Below are positions 1-11,200 of a stretch of DNA of 64,000 nucleotides, one piece after another. The DNA lies in contig CALNXK010000013.1 in the NCBI GenBank assembly GCA_942486035.1, positions 2,514,501-2,578,500 of the forward strand, read 5' to 3'. Both the position numbers and the translations under genes were made by a program. The stretch's first letter is position 1. Each line of letters starts with the position of its first letter. Below the pieces are notes generated by a model. The model searched no databases and was not told where the DNA came from. It worked only from the letters and a program-made list of their open reading frames with translations. Origin of the DNA: Porites lobata (lineage: Eukaryota > Cnidaria > Anthozoa > Scleractinia > Poritidae).

Positions 1-732
1 CCGGTTACAAATCTCCCTCAGACCACAAGCAGGAGTTGTTTTTAGTAGCAATCCAACCCCGCTCCCCTCCGCAGGATGGGAACTTCCATATGGTGGCATA
101 TTTCTTTATGCACAAACCTGAATGATATCTTTATGGATTATAGGATTGGCTCTCCATCCTGAAAACTGCAAGAAAGACCAAAATCTGCACTTTCTACCCC
201 TAAGCGAGACAAATAGCACCCCCGTCACTTTCACGTGGGAGGCTAGCCCTGAGTTAAGTTCCTCTGACATCCTTGTAAATAGCGTAATGCTTTGCCTCCA
301 ATCTGCTGAGATTCTCACTTGTTTTCTCTCTGTTTTATTTTCTGTCCCTTTTGCAAGCCACAATGTAGTATAGTACTGGGTCATCAGTAGTGTTCCTCTC
401 CATAAGATCATCAAGATCAAGTACATGCCCAGAAGCTTGTAGTGCTGTGAAGAGGGAGGTGAAAAAAAAGACATTTTCTAGCCTCCTCTTAAACCTTCCC
501 CTTCCCCCTAAGTAGCTTTGATTCGCATCCTCAGTACATCTGAAACCAAGATGGCCACCTGTAAAGGGTAGGTGCTTGATCCCGAGGATTTTATGGGAAA
601 ATGGGGGGCTCTGGACAGTCTACCCGCTATGAAGTCAATCTTTTTTAATCGCAATTCCCTTCCGTAGGCAGCCACGGGAAATGTACTTATTTATTTTCCA
701 GACCTCACCTATTGATTTATGTTTGAATCATA

Positions 733-1154
733 CAGTTGACTCCCGATGACTCGAACCCTCGCTAACTTGAACCTCCTCTAGATTTCCTTCATACATTTAC
801 TGTAATTTTACCCTCCATAACTCGAACCATGGTTTGAGTGTTTAAAATGTAGGGTCACAAATGTTTGTCACAAATCTAGCGTGAAACAACTTTACTTCTC
901 AAAACAGTAAAACGCATATTCTATTTACAATAGGCAATGTTTTCTTACGTTACGTTCTGGTTTATAATCTAAAAGTATCTTTCAATTCCCACTCAACATT
1001 TCTGCAGTAAAATGTGATTAAAATGTTCACTGTACAGTAAAAACTGTTTTTTACCTTACTTCCGGCCATTTTCCTTCGAACTCTCCGATAAACTCCCGAT
1101 AACTCGAACGTTTTTCGATTTCCCTTGAAGGTTCGAGTTATCGGGAGTCGACTG
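733..1154. mobile_element. Mariner-type MITE, 422 bp (copy A)
   Basis: Inverted ends CAGTTGACTCCCGAT-ACTCGAACC and complement, flanked by TA at 731-732 and 1155-1156. The same insertion is present in copy B, so it predates the duplication. Confidence 0.7.
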
Positions 1155-1293
1155 TATATAACATGTATCATATTTATAGTTCAAGTATCTTTGTTTTGAT
1201 TGAGACATTTTCCCTTTGTTTTTTATTTATTAGTTGTGCATCTCAAACGTTTGAATCTCAGAGTGAAACTGACTTTTTACCTTATGTTCATAG

Positions 1294-1624
1294 CCCAGCG
1301 GGGGTACTCCGGATTCCAAGTGACAGGGATGATCGAATGGGGTTTCAAACAAAATTAAAAAAATCCCATGGCGAATTTCCGAGCCATAAAAATTTCCAGA
1401 AAGCAGAACAAGTTTGGTTTTACTGGGCTTACGCGGGAACTATCACGATCTAAAGATTGTTTTGAATACCTCCAAAAATTCCCTACTAAACCAAGTTACC
1501 CCCCAAAAAAACTTGCCAAAATTTCCCTACCCAAAAAAAATCCTCAAATCGAGAATTTAAAACCCAAAAAATCCTTCGATCATCCCTGTCAGTTGAAATC
1601 GAAATGTAGAGTACCCCCTCTGGG
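1294..1624. mobile_element. MITE with CCCAG-GGGGGTACTC ends, 331 bp
   Basis: Inverted ends CCCAGCGGGGGTACTC and GAGTACCCCCTCTGGG with a perfect 8-bp duplication GTTCATAG at 1286-1293 and 1625-1632. An 8-bp duplication points to hAT. A related element lies at 63392-63714 and probably at 7367-7725. Confidence 0.75.
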
Positions 1625-2076
1625 GTTCATAGCTTCTCTCTCTCAAGAGTATGGATCGAGTTACAGGGTGAAATGTTTTCTTGAGAGGGAGACATGCGTC
1701 TGGTTTTAGCAGAGCAGGGTGTTGTTAGTAAAATAAAATTAAAATAAAACGTTTGTCTTATTTTGTCGTAAACAGCTGGACTGGAATCTTTGTGTTATAA
1801 ATACATAGTAAAATGTATTCTACACGAAAGGTTTCCTTATGTTTCTTGCGTTGTAAAAAACTAAGCAAGGTCATCGCGCTATTTGTGTCGACTTATGACA
1901 CTATGTTTGCTTAAAGCTGGCTCGATCCCGGCCGTCTCTCTCAATGTGTACCAGAGGGAAGGGCAGGGGGGCGGCCAATGTCGGGGGGAACTAGCAAGAC
2001 AATTTCTCAAGCGCTTTAGGAAAAAGATGAGGAGACTGGGGACGAGCCAATACCGTTCGCGAACACAGCATGATTC

Positions 2077-2245
2077 TAGCCTGCGTAGCATGGCGGTTTT
2101 GGTTGGGCGCGTTAAGTAACAAAGGCGGGCGGGGGCAGAGAAACCGAGAGGAGATTGGGGCGGAAGCAGCTTGGTTTTCATTTTTCTCGCGGCTTCGCCG
2201 CTCGTTCTCGCGCGCCCAACCAAAACCGCCATGCTACGCAGGCTA
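2077..2245. mobile_element. Palindromic MITE, 169 bp, 9-bp target duplication
   Basis: Inverted ends TAGCCTGCGTAGCATGGCGG extending about 35 bp with GTTTTGGTTGGGCGCG, and a perfect 9-bp duplication GCATGATTC at 2068-2076 and 2246-2254. A diverged relative (CCTGCGTAGCCGGCAG ... ACGCAGGCTA) is at 5046-5222, with its copy-B partner at 39172-39349. Confidence 0.75.
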
Positions 2246-2904
2246 GCATGATTCAAGTTTTCCCAAATGACTTTTGGGGCGGGGGATGCATCGCAGGCGT
2301 ATTTCTCTCTCTTTTTTTTTTGCGGGGAGGGTGGGGGCGAGAAAAAGTTCACAGGTTCTTACACCGAGGTAAACCCTGTCGTGGCCGCCATCTTTGGGAG
2401 GAGTAGAAAAAGGAGCCTGTAATAGGCTCCCGCCCTTGAAGTAGGCCTTAGTGCAAAAGAAGGAGAGGCTGCCAAATCTCATTGTTCAATTGAGAACATC
2501 CGTACACTGGCAAATGGAGTCTCTGATTAGTGCGGTGCAACACTACTAGATTAATACCTGCCAGTCAGTTGTAAGTCTTGTTGGACTGCAAAACAGTCGG
2601 CTTTTTCTCAAAATCAGTAAACAAATCGGTAAAGCGTGGCGTAAGAGTCTTGCGCGCGGGCGTGTGAGGCGAGAGTCTCTCCCCAGTCTTGCTCTCTGTC
2701 TTCAGCCTCGTTTCGTTCAAGATCTATTGTTTGACTACTCGCGCGTACTTGAATACGCAAAAACACGGACTGTTTTGCAGTTTAAAGTCTTGTAAGCGAC
2801 AAATCTATTCTGGCATTTTCATTTAAATACATCCATAGAAACGCTTAGAGGATCTTAGAGGTAAATAACCCTGTTGCCCAATATACCACTTTTTCGGTAG
2901 TTCC

Positions 2905-3435
2905 TACTCTTTAGCGGAGCTCTCGCGCGGAGAGAGCTGCGGAGCCCTATGGGTAAGAAAAATCTACCCATCCGAGAAAATTTGGTGATCACGTGACAGT
3001 ACGCCCGACCATCCGTCCGTACCACATGCATACCAATGTAAAATAACTCTATTAATAGGTATGGTAACTCAAAAGGTATAGCGAAATTTTACAGCGGCTG
3101 TGATAAAATGAGAAATGCTAGCGGCCACAAATGTAAGGAGAAATTGAGCGCTAGTAAAAAATAGTGAACGAGAACACGTACGACATTTCCTCCATAAAAA
3201 CGTTTCTGGAAGTTTCACGTTGTAACCGTGCAAAACAACGGCAAAGAAATGTCCAAAAAAAGGTGTGCTGCACGTGCAAAGGTTCTTTTTTGCTAATTAG
3301 ACCCATTGTTGTTTTTCAACGTTCTCCGGCGTTGCCTTCTTCGCTTAGCATTACACGATTTTATATGTTGTTTAAACAAACTATAAATCTTATCGAGAGT
3401 TTCGCTTTTAGCCCTGGCTAAATCTATATATTAAA
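2905..3435 (+). mobile_element. Short member of the same repeat family
   Basis: Shares AGCGGAGCTC, ATCTACCCATCCGAGAAAAT, ACGTGACnGTACGCCCGACC at the left and CCCTGGCTAAATCTATAT at the right with the 54216-56362 element, but the interior is only about 0.5 kb. It lies in the part of copy A absent from copy B. Confidence 0.55.
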
Positions 3436-4492
3436 GTAAGTGCAGGGACTAGGTAACGCAAGTCCAGGAATGTAAAAATGCAGGCTAACAATGGAGGGTT
3501 ATTTCGTAAGAGTGAGGGGAGGGGGGGTCTTTACACACACAGGCTATCCATTGTGAGCGCAATAAGTGCGTGTAGCACCCCTGGAATGGCTATCACTGCT
3601 TAGTCAAGCTTTGCAAAGAGAAAAGCTGAAAGGCAAACATGTTTCAAAATTTATTTATTACCTTACATCTTTTTTTGCATTTAAAATACAATTAAAATTC
3701 CGCCATTTCTTCCCCTTGAGACCAAAATTAAAGAAACGAACTATTTCAACAGCTTGTCATGTGAATAACTATTTTCAAGACACTAGACTGCGAGCAGTTT
3801 TGAGTCACAAAAAAGAGATTTTTCCAATAATTTGCATAATTTCACTTTTTGCTCGCTGCACGTGGCTTTAAGGAAACAAGGACGACCGCACGGGGTGTTA
3901 AAAAACTGAAGTCTCAAAAGTTTTGAGTAAAGATAGCAGGCTGTATCTGAACATTTCTTGAATAACCAGAAACGTACATGTATATGTTTTTCCCACAAAA
4001 TCGATTTCAAAAGTATATATATAAGTAAATTGTACATGTTGTGGTTCAATTTTATCCTTGGTTTAATGCATATTTTCTTTCGCTTTGGGTATGGTACTCT
4101 ATAAGAATGAATTTGAAACAAATAAAAATAAAATTTAAACCTAGGCCAAAATTAAACCACAACATACACCCTCACAACTCTTACACACTTTGACACGCAC
4201 CATTGTCGTTCCGAGAGCCCCTTGGCTTCGCCTACCACGAGACCAAATTTAGACCAAAACAACCAAAGGAATGTGCTTCTCGATTAAGTGTTTAGTCTCA
4301 AGGGCTTGCTTAGGCTTGTGATTTATCTTTGATACACAGGGTTTTCATGTTGTGAAACTAGTTCTTTGGCCCGTGAAAAAATAATTCCCAAAACGTTATT
4401 TCATTATTTAAGGGAGATATATTGAGTGAGCTACACCTTTTACACACCTCTCAGTATTAATGATAGTCTCTATAAGCTGCACCTCAGTGTTA

Positions 4493-5008
4493 CACAATGG
4501 AACCTCGATTTCACGAAGTGCCAAGGGACTGGGGAAGTTTGCTCGTTAAATCGAGGGTTCGTTATATCGAACACCTCCATTTAACGAATTTTCGGGAAAA
4601 CTACCAAATGTCCGTCAAATCGAGGTATAGTTAATAATTAATTAACAAAACGCATCATTTCCGGATCTGAAAAATTACTGTAATAACACTTCAGTACCGA
4701 GCTATACATAGCTACGGCACTAGAAACTCAAGAACAGGCGAACAAAATTGCCTAAAACTACTGTACACATAAATTTTATCCTTGTTGGTCTGTTTGGCAT
4801 TTATCTTTTATCACATGGTGACATTTATTCGTTATGTCGAGGCAAATTTTACGTTTGGGCTTGTGGATTGTGTTCGTTATAACGAGGATTTCGTTAAATC
4901 GAGGTTCTGTTCCATACATTTTACTGTAATTTTGGCCGGGCTGAAGAAAATCGTTCGTTATACCGAGAACTTTGTTATATAGAGGTTCGTTAAATCGAGG
5001 TTCCACTG
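4493..5008. mobile_element. Mariner-type MITE, 516 bp, present only in copy A
   Basis: Inverted ends CAC-ATGGAACCTCGATTT and AAATCGAGGTTCCACTG with TA at 4491-4492 and 5009-5010. Copy B has the uninterrupted site GTTATTAGGGTCAAGG at 39136-39151, which fixes the ends and the TA duplication. Confidence 0.8.
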
Positions 5009-5295
5009 TATTGGGGTCAAGGGCATTGTTTTGGTCCTTACCTGTCTTGCCTGCGTAGCCGGCAGTTTTGCTCGAGAGGGGAAAGGGAGGAGAGCGGGAA
5101 CGAGCAGCGAAGCCGCGACGACAATGCGGGTGCTAGCTGCTCCGCCGTCCGTTCGCGCTCACTTTCGCGAATTTGCCCTCATTTGTGGGCTCGCCAAAAA
5201 TAACTCCCAGCAACGCAGGCTATCATCTGTATTTCAAGTGTCCCCATTATCGGCACACCTTGCACCTTTCTGGATGATTATTTGTTACCCTCTAG

Positions 5296-8200
5296 CTAAT
5301 CTGGACCATTATTGCTAAGTACTTCGACGTATGACGCTGGGAAGGCTCCCTCCACGGAACCTGTTTGGCCGACGATCCAACCATTGCCTTCATTTCTGAC
5401 CTGAACGATGATCTGAAACAGCAAAACACAACAAACGTAATGTCAAAAAAACAATAATAATTAGTCTGTTTTCTCGGGGCTTGAGCTAAAGTAGCTTGAT
5501 TTTGGTAATACTTTTCGCGATCCACAGATCGCACCCCAATACCGAATTGTGCAAGGCGGCCTTTTTGGGGGATCGGAAGAAGTGCTCCCAAAAATTTCGG
5601 GTATGTTTGCCCCACCCAGGGTCGGAAACGCTGGTCCCGTTTAAGGATGCCCTATTTAAGGCCCAGACCTGAAAAATGACACCAAATTCAAGGGAAAAAC
5701 AAAAACTAAGACATTAATGGGAACACATAAACCATGTAATATCTCACACCAATCGGTATCTCGACCGTTTATAATTAATATATTCAAGAAAATTGCATAC
5801 AGTGAAGTTTTCTATGAAATCGTTGATTTTTTCGTGCTTGATATGGACTCTAAACCTATATTTTGCTCAAAAATTACGCAAAAAAGCAAAACTTGTTCTT
5901 GGTTGCTAGAACCGCAAAAAGTTGCTCCAAACGCCAAATGTTGCTAAAAAGTTGCCCAGCACAATCCGCCAACTTGTTTTAGCTTCATACGAGAACGTAT
6001 GCACGCGGGAACAAATACTATTACATGGTTTAACTGGAAAAGATGATCATTCCTCTTGCAAAAAGAAAGTACTGACCTGGTTAGCTTGAATCGTAAGTTC
6101 ATCTCCTTCTTGCCCAGCGAAATCGAACAGACACCGAAGAATGACATCGTCTGGTGAGATGACCTGAGAGAAAGGGCGTGAAGAGGATGAACAATACTGA
6201 CATTGAACCAGATTCTACGACAATAGAAGATCACAAGACCACAACTCAGGCAAAAATGAACTGGAGATTTTTTTTCCGAGAGCTCAGGAGACCACGTGAC
6301 GTTGAGTAGCGTGAGAAAACAGCCGACATTTCAAGACGCCACCACTGGTTTCCCCGCGAAATGACGTCTGAAAAACGAGTGCAGCAATTCCATACTGATG
6401 GCGTGTTACAGATCTGGGTAGTTCTTCTGATTGGTCGTGTCGCGAGAGAAATTTGTTTCAACCAATCAGAAGCACTACCCAGATCTTAGTAGTGACAAGT
6501 CATTGGCGTCAACAGTATGGAATTTCTGAAGTCGTTTGTTGCGGTTTCTCAGAAGTCATTTCGCAGGGAAACCAGTGGGGCGTCCTGAACTGTCTGGTTA
6601 TCACTAGAAGTCTGACAGCAGGTAACATTTCCGCGGACACGGGCAAATTTTAGCTCACCGCGTCCACACGTATCCGGATATTCTTGAAAACGGAGATTAT
6701 TTTTCTGTATTATCCTCCCGTACACTCGTAAAGGTCCTTTTCGAGCACCAAAAACGCAGGTTTTCGAAAACGGCCCTCAGAGTGGAGATTGTTGAAAACG
6801 CCAGCTTCTCTTTTACGAATGGACGGACGAAAACGGATGTTTTCGATCATAAAGCGCATGGAATGCTAGTGTATTTCCATCGTTCTAGCGTTTTCGTATG
6901 GACGGGCGAAAACGATTCAAATACGCTACGTGCGGCCGCATATTTTTCTGAAAACGGAGAACACGTTTTTAAAATGTCCATTTTTAAAAAAATCCGAATA
7001 GGTGTGGACGAGGCCTTAGTTGGAGATTCCGTCCGATGACCAACCGTTATTTGCAGCTCTGCATAGACGGATCAGTATTATTTCTTTTGTAACTACTGTT
7101 ATTAGCTATTGACGTAATACCTGTACATACGAAGCTGGAAAGAATCCCGTCTTTCCTTTACTGCTGCCCTATAAAAATAAGAAAAAACAGACAACTTTGG
7201 TTTTAAATTCAAAAATGTTAATAAAAGCTGCTTCACCCTTTTCGATTAGTTCACCTCTACTAACAAACCACAAGCAAAGGAACGAGATTAGAAGGCTAAC
7301 AGCCAATGATGCGGACCATTTTCTTTAAATTTCTGGTCTTCCCAAGTTATTTTGTCAAGAGAAAGCCATGGGGGGTACTCCGTTATATAGGCATGTGCCG
7401 CCCCAAAGGGTATGGGTTTTGCACCGTTTTGGTCTGAAAACCTATTTTGGTCTGAATTCGCGTATGGTTTTCGAGGAAATTTGGGAGTGCATGGACGTTT
7501 TTGTCGTTTTCATTCCAAATGAATAAGAAAGAAAGGGTAATATGCGAGCTCGAAATCGATTTAAAGAAATCGTTTTGTTGCCGTTCTCATCTAAGAAATG
7601 ATAACATAATTTCTGCCAACGCTAGGTCTGAAAACGGGTATGGATTTTAGAGCCCAGGTCTGAAAACGGGTGTAGAAAATGACACCCCCACCATGAAATC
7701 CCAGGAGTACCCCCCTCCCTCCGGGAAGAAAACGTGCACCTTGCCTGTTCACAAACCCGGCCCTCTAGATCGTCGAGCGCGCGCGTGTGTGAAACTATAA
7801 ACCGCGGAGGATTTTGTTAACCGCTCGCGCGCTCGATTCGAAAAAAAAAGAAAGAAAGAAAAATAAAAAAACACGCATACCTCCCACCAGTGTTCATCAG
7901 CACTATTGATAACTTTTACTTTTTCTCCAGCACTAAAGAGGAAAAATAAAGCTTTCATTTAACACCGGTCAATGTATATAGCCCTATATATCATACTGCT
8001 TCCTATGTGCCATAAATGCCATTATTAAAAACTGAATCATTGGATAATGCAATTCTAGAGTTCTGATTGGCTTAGCCATCATGAGCCATTATACCATGCT
8101 CTCCAACTGGTAACTATACACGTCTGCTCAAAATTGAAAACCAGCTAAAAATCGGTTGCTTTTACAAATGAAAGTCGGGAAGAATTCTCGATATTTTGTG

Positions 8201-11200
8201 GGCGTTTTTAGTAAAACAATTATTCCACTCGCGATTGTTCGATATGAGATGATTATAGCCAACGAGGCGCGTACCATCTCATATCCAACGCGCACAAGTG
8301 GAATGATTGTTAAATAGACCTTTTCGCTTGTATTTTTGTTTTCCCAATTCAGACCACGTGATGTTCCCAAGGGACCCCTGACCCCTGGCGCAAAGGAGGA
8401 CATGAGAGGAATTGGGATGGTCATTTTTCGAGGTCATCTCAGGGCGCGACAAAAGTGTTGTTCGATAGCCCGGGGCCGGCTGGACATTTGCCAAGAATCC
8501 GACCAAGAAATAGATACGTTAGGGGGTTGGCATGTTCTCAATCTCCACAGTGAAGATATACCCGTCTACAGGACAAAAGTAAAAACTTTTTCCTCAGTTA
8601 TTTTAAGACCATGAGGTCACCCACCAGGCGCCCGTTGCTGGAAAGTCCCGGTAATTACCGAACCCAAAAAGCTGTTTCGTTTTCATTGCCGTCCTTAACA
8701 CCGGGCTTACCCCAGCCGAGCGGCTGCTGAAAGTACATGAAACTACTTAAATGCATTTTGAATTTTAACCAAAGACGTACCAACAATTTGAAGAAGACTG
8801 ACTGGACAACACTAAGTATCACCCAGTGTCAAATCGAAGGTGCATGTGTGGAAATAAACTCAGGTACTGTGTTGATAAACCCTTCAAATAGAGAGTCAAT
8901 ACAAGTCCTCTTTGAATAGCATCTGGAAAATTACAGTAACGGGCCAGAATTGATGAATTCGATTGGCTCTCCTCTCGAAGGTATATTGGATTACTGTCCG
9001 GGCCGGTTGGCTCTTCAAAATTGAAAGACAAACCATCAAATACAAACTTTGCTTACCACAGTTTAAGATCTCCGTCATTCTCTCCACCAAAATCATAAAG
9101 AGCAACACAGTAATTCTAAAAAGCAAAAATATAACACCTACTTGCTTATTGGTTTCAAATCAAAGAGATATCAAAAGAACACATTCGTTTACAAAAAACA
9201 CGAGTATCAACTGTTCTTAGCTGACATCGGCATTTCAAGCGATAAAGTTGAGGACATTTTGTGGGAAGCTTACATGATTCACTACCCGTTCCGAGCCTCA
9301 CAAGCAATGAACTTACATTTGCTGTAGAAGAAACCATGATGGACTCCGCTGTATCTAAAGACACACAGAAAAAAGTTGGAAACTTTTTAAAAGAACACAT
9401 GACAGACCTTAATAGTTTACAAGAACGCAACAAAGGAAATTTCGTCGAAAAACATTTCTTCTCAGCTTAACGTCGAGCTTTGAACACTCGGTCCCAGAAA
9501 GCTACATAGCAGTAGAATAAACAGCAGTTTCCCATAGTCCTTTTAGCTTGCGTTTTGTTATACCTTCCAACACAAAAACAAAACGAATAAACATAAAACA
9601 TTTTTTGCTTAGCGCGACTGGCACATAGATTTCCTGCGGTTTCGAGGTACACGACTTGATCACTGTGAGGTTTTTTTTTATCGCTCTATGGATTATGAAA
9701 CACATGATACCTAATCGTATAATCAGAAAATGGGCTTGAGTTAACAAGTGCGCATAATTTATGAAAAGAAAAAACACAAATTTCCTTTAGAACAGCACAT
9801 GACCCACGCTACTGGTAACTTTGGTTTTATATTCTTCAGCTTTCTGATTGGCTAAAAAACCTCGCGACACTTTCTTAACCAATCAGAATTACAACCACAA
9901 CAAATTTCGATTTGTTCTCTGGCGTTTCCCGTGCTTGGCGTCAGCCGAGTCCTGATTGGTTCATGTGAACCTCGACGCGTATCGTGATTGGTCAAAGTAA
10001 TTACTCTGAATTCTGTTACACGCCACTCCACTCCCTCGATGAAGAACAAGCAAGTAATTTTTTTTTTGCTCTCACCATAAAAATCATTGGTCCTGAAAGT
10101 AGGTAATGATGCTGTTGGACCCAAAGCTCTCCTGTGAGGGGGTGGGGTTGGAACATCTTCAACATCACTATAAGCGTGATCGTCGGAGTCATCCTCATCA
10201 GTTCGTTGTATTCTAAGTGACTGGCCCTTTCCAACTGGCTAAGAGAAATAACATTTAATAGCTTATTTTTTAACTGTGATTGGCTGAATAGGCCCTTGCG
10301 AAAAGTACCATAATATTCTCAAAATTGTCGTTTGGGTAGTGCGTCATGTAAACCTTACTTTTGCATTACCTTTTGTGCATGATTTGCATGTGCAACGCGG
10401 GTCAGTTGACCGAAAATTTGCATACTGAAGCGTAATTGCGCGCAAACGCTCAACGTTGGCCAAAGTATACTTTACTGCTTTTGTGTTTTTATACGTTCAG
10501 GAGTTCAGCAACGAGAGAAGTGAGTTGGAAGGTCTCTTTAATTAATCACAGATAACGCTACAGGTTCTAGTGTAAGCCTTCTATACGTACTCTGAATCCT
10601 GTTTTTCAAAACCAGCTATTGCACGTGCAGTTCGTGCAAAGAGCGTCAAGTCTACATGAGGCTCTATCCAAGCGTCAATTTGAGAATATTATGGTATTTA
10701 GTCAGGACTTCCTTAGGCGATTCTTCCCAATATTGCTTTTTTATTCCTCTTTCCCCTTTCAAGACCCTAAAGCGGAGGCTGTTAGCTGAAAAAAAAAAAG
10801 AAGTCGTTCGCGTTGGTTATATCTCAGCGCCAATTTGCTCTAACCAGTTGAATTTTGGCAAATAAGCAGTTTTCATCTTGTTCTTTTCGATTACTCCACC
10901 CAAATCCAATAACTTCTTAAATTTCAGTTTTGCGACGTCATCGCTTCTATACTTTATTTATGACATTACACCTGTACAAGGAATACTTACTACTTCGCCG
11001 CGGCAGTAAGGTACATTATCCCTACACTTATGATGTACACTCATTTTACAGGCTTTGCACCGAACACCTTGCCGTCTTAACCCTGTTAGTGAAACAAAAA
11101 TATGTCGACGGGTTCAGACCCACCACATATCGATATAGGTTCCACGTTTTCTTGCCGACTGAATAATTTCTTCATAATACCTGCCACATCAGCCCACCAA

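Larger units (their letters stand above)
1730..4300. other. Gene-free, repeat-rich stretch present only in copy A
   Basis: Apart from the palindromic MITE at 2077-2245 and the repeat at 2905-3435 I recognise no gene. Short open frames here have no family resemblance. Confidence 0.5.

Noticed and set aside
1879..2406. Overlapping long open frames on both strands
   Set aside because: They run through the palindromic MITE at 2077-2245 and GC-rich repeat sequence and show no protein family features.
8500..8614. Exon-like segment between F-BAR exons 17 and 18 (and its copy at 51180-51300), with a CTGTAG/CTGCAG acceptor
   Set aside because: Joining it to exon 17 creates a TGA at the junction in both copies, whereas joining exon 17 directly to 7932-7881 restores a perfect SH3 domain.
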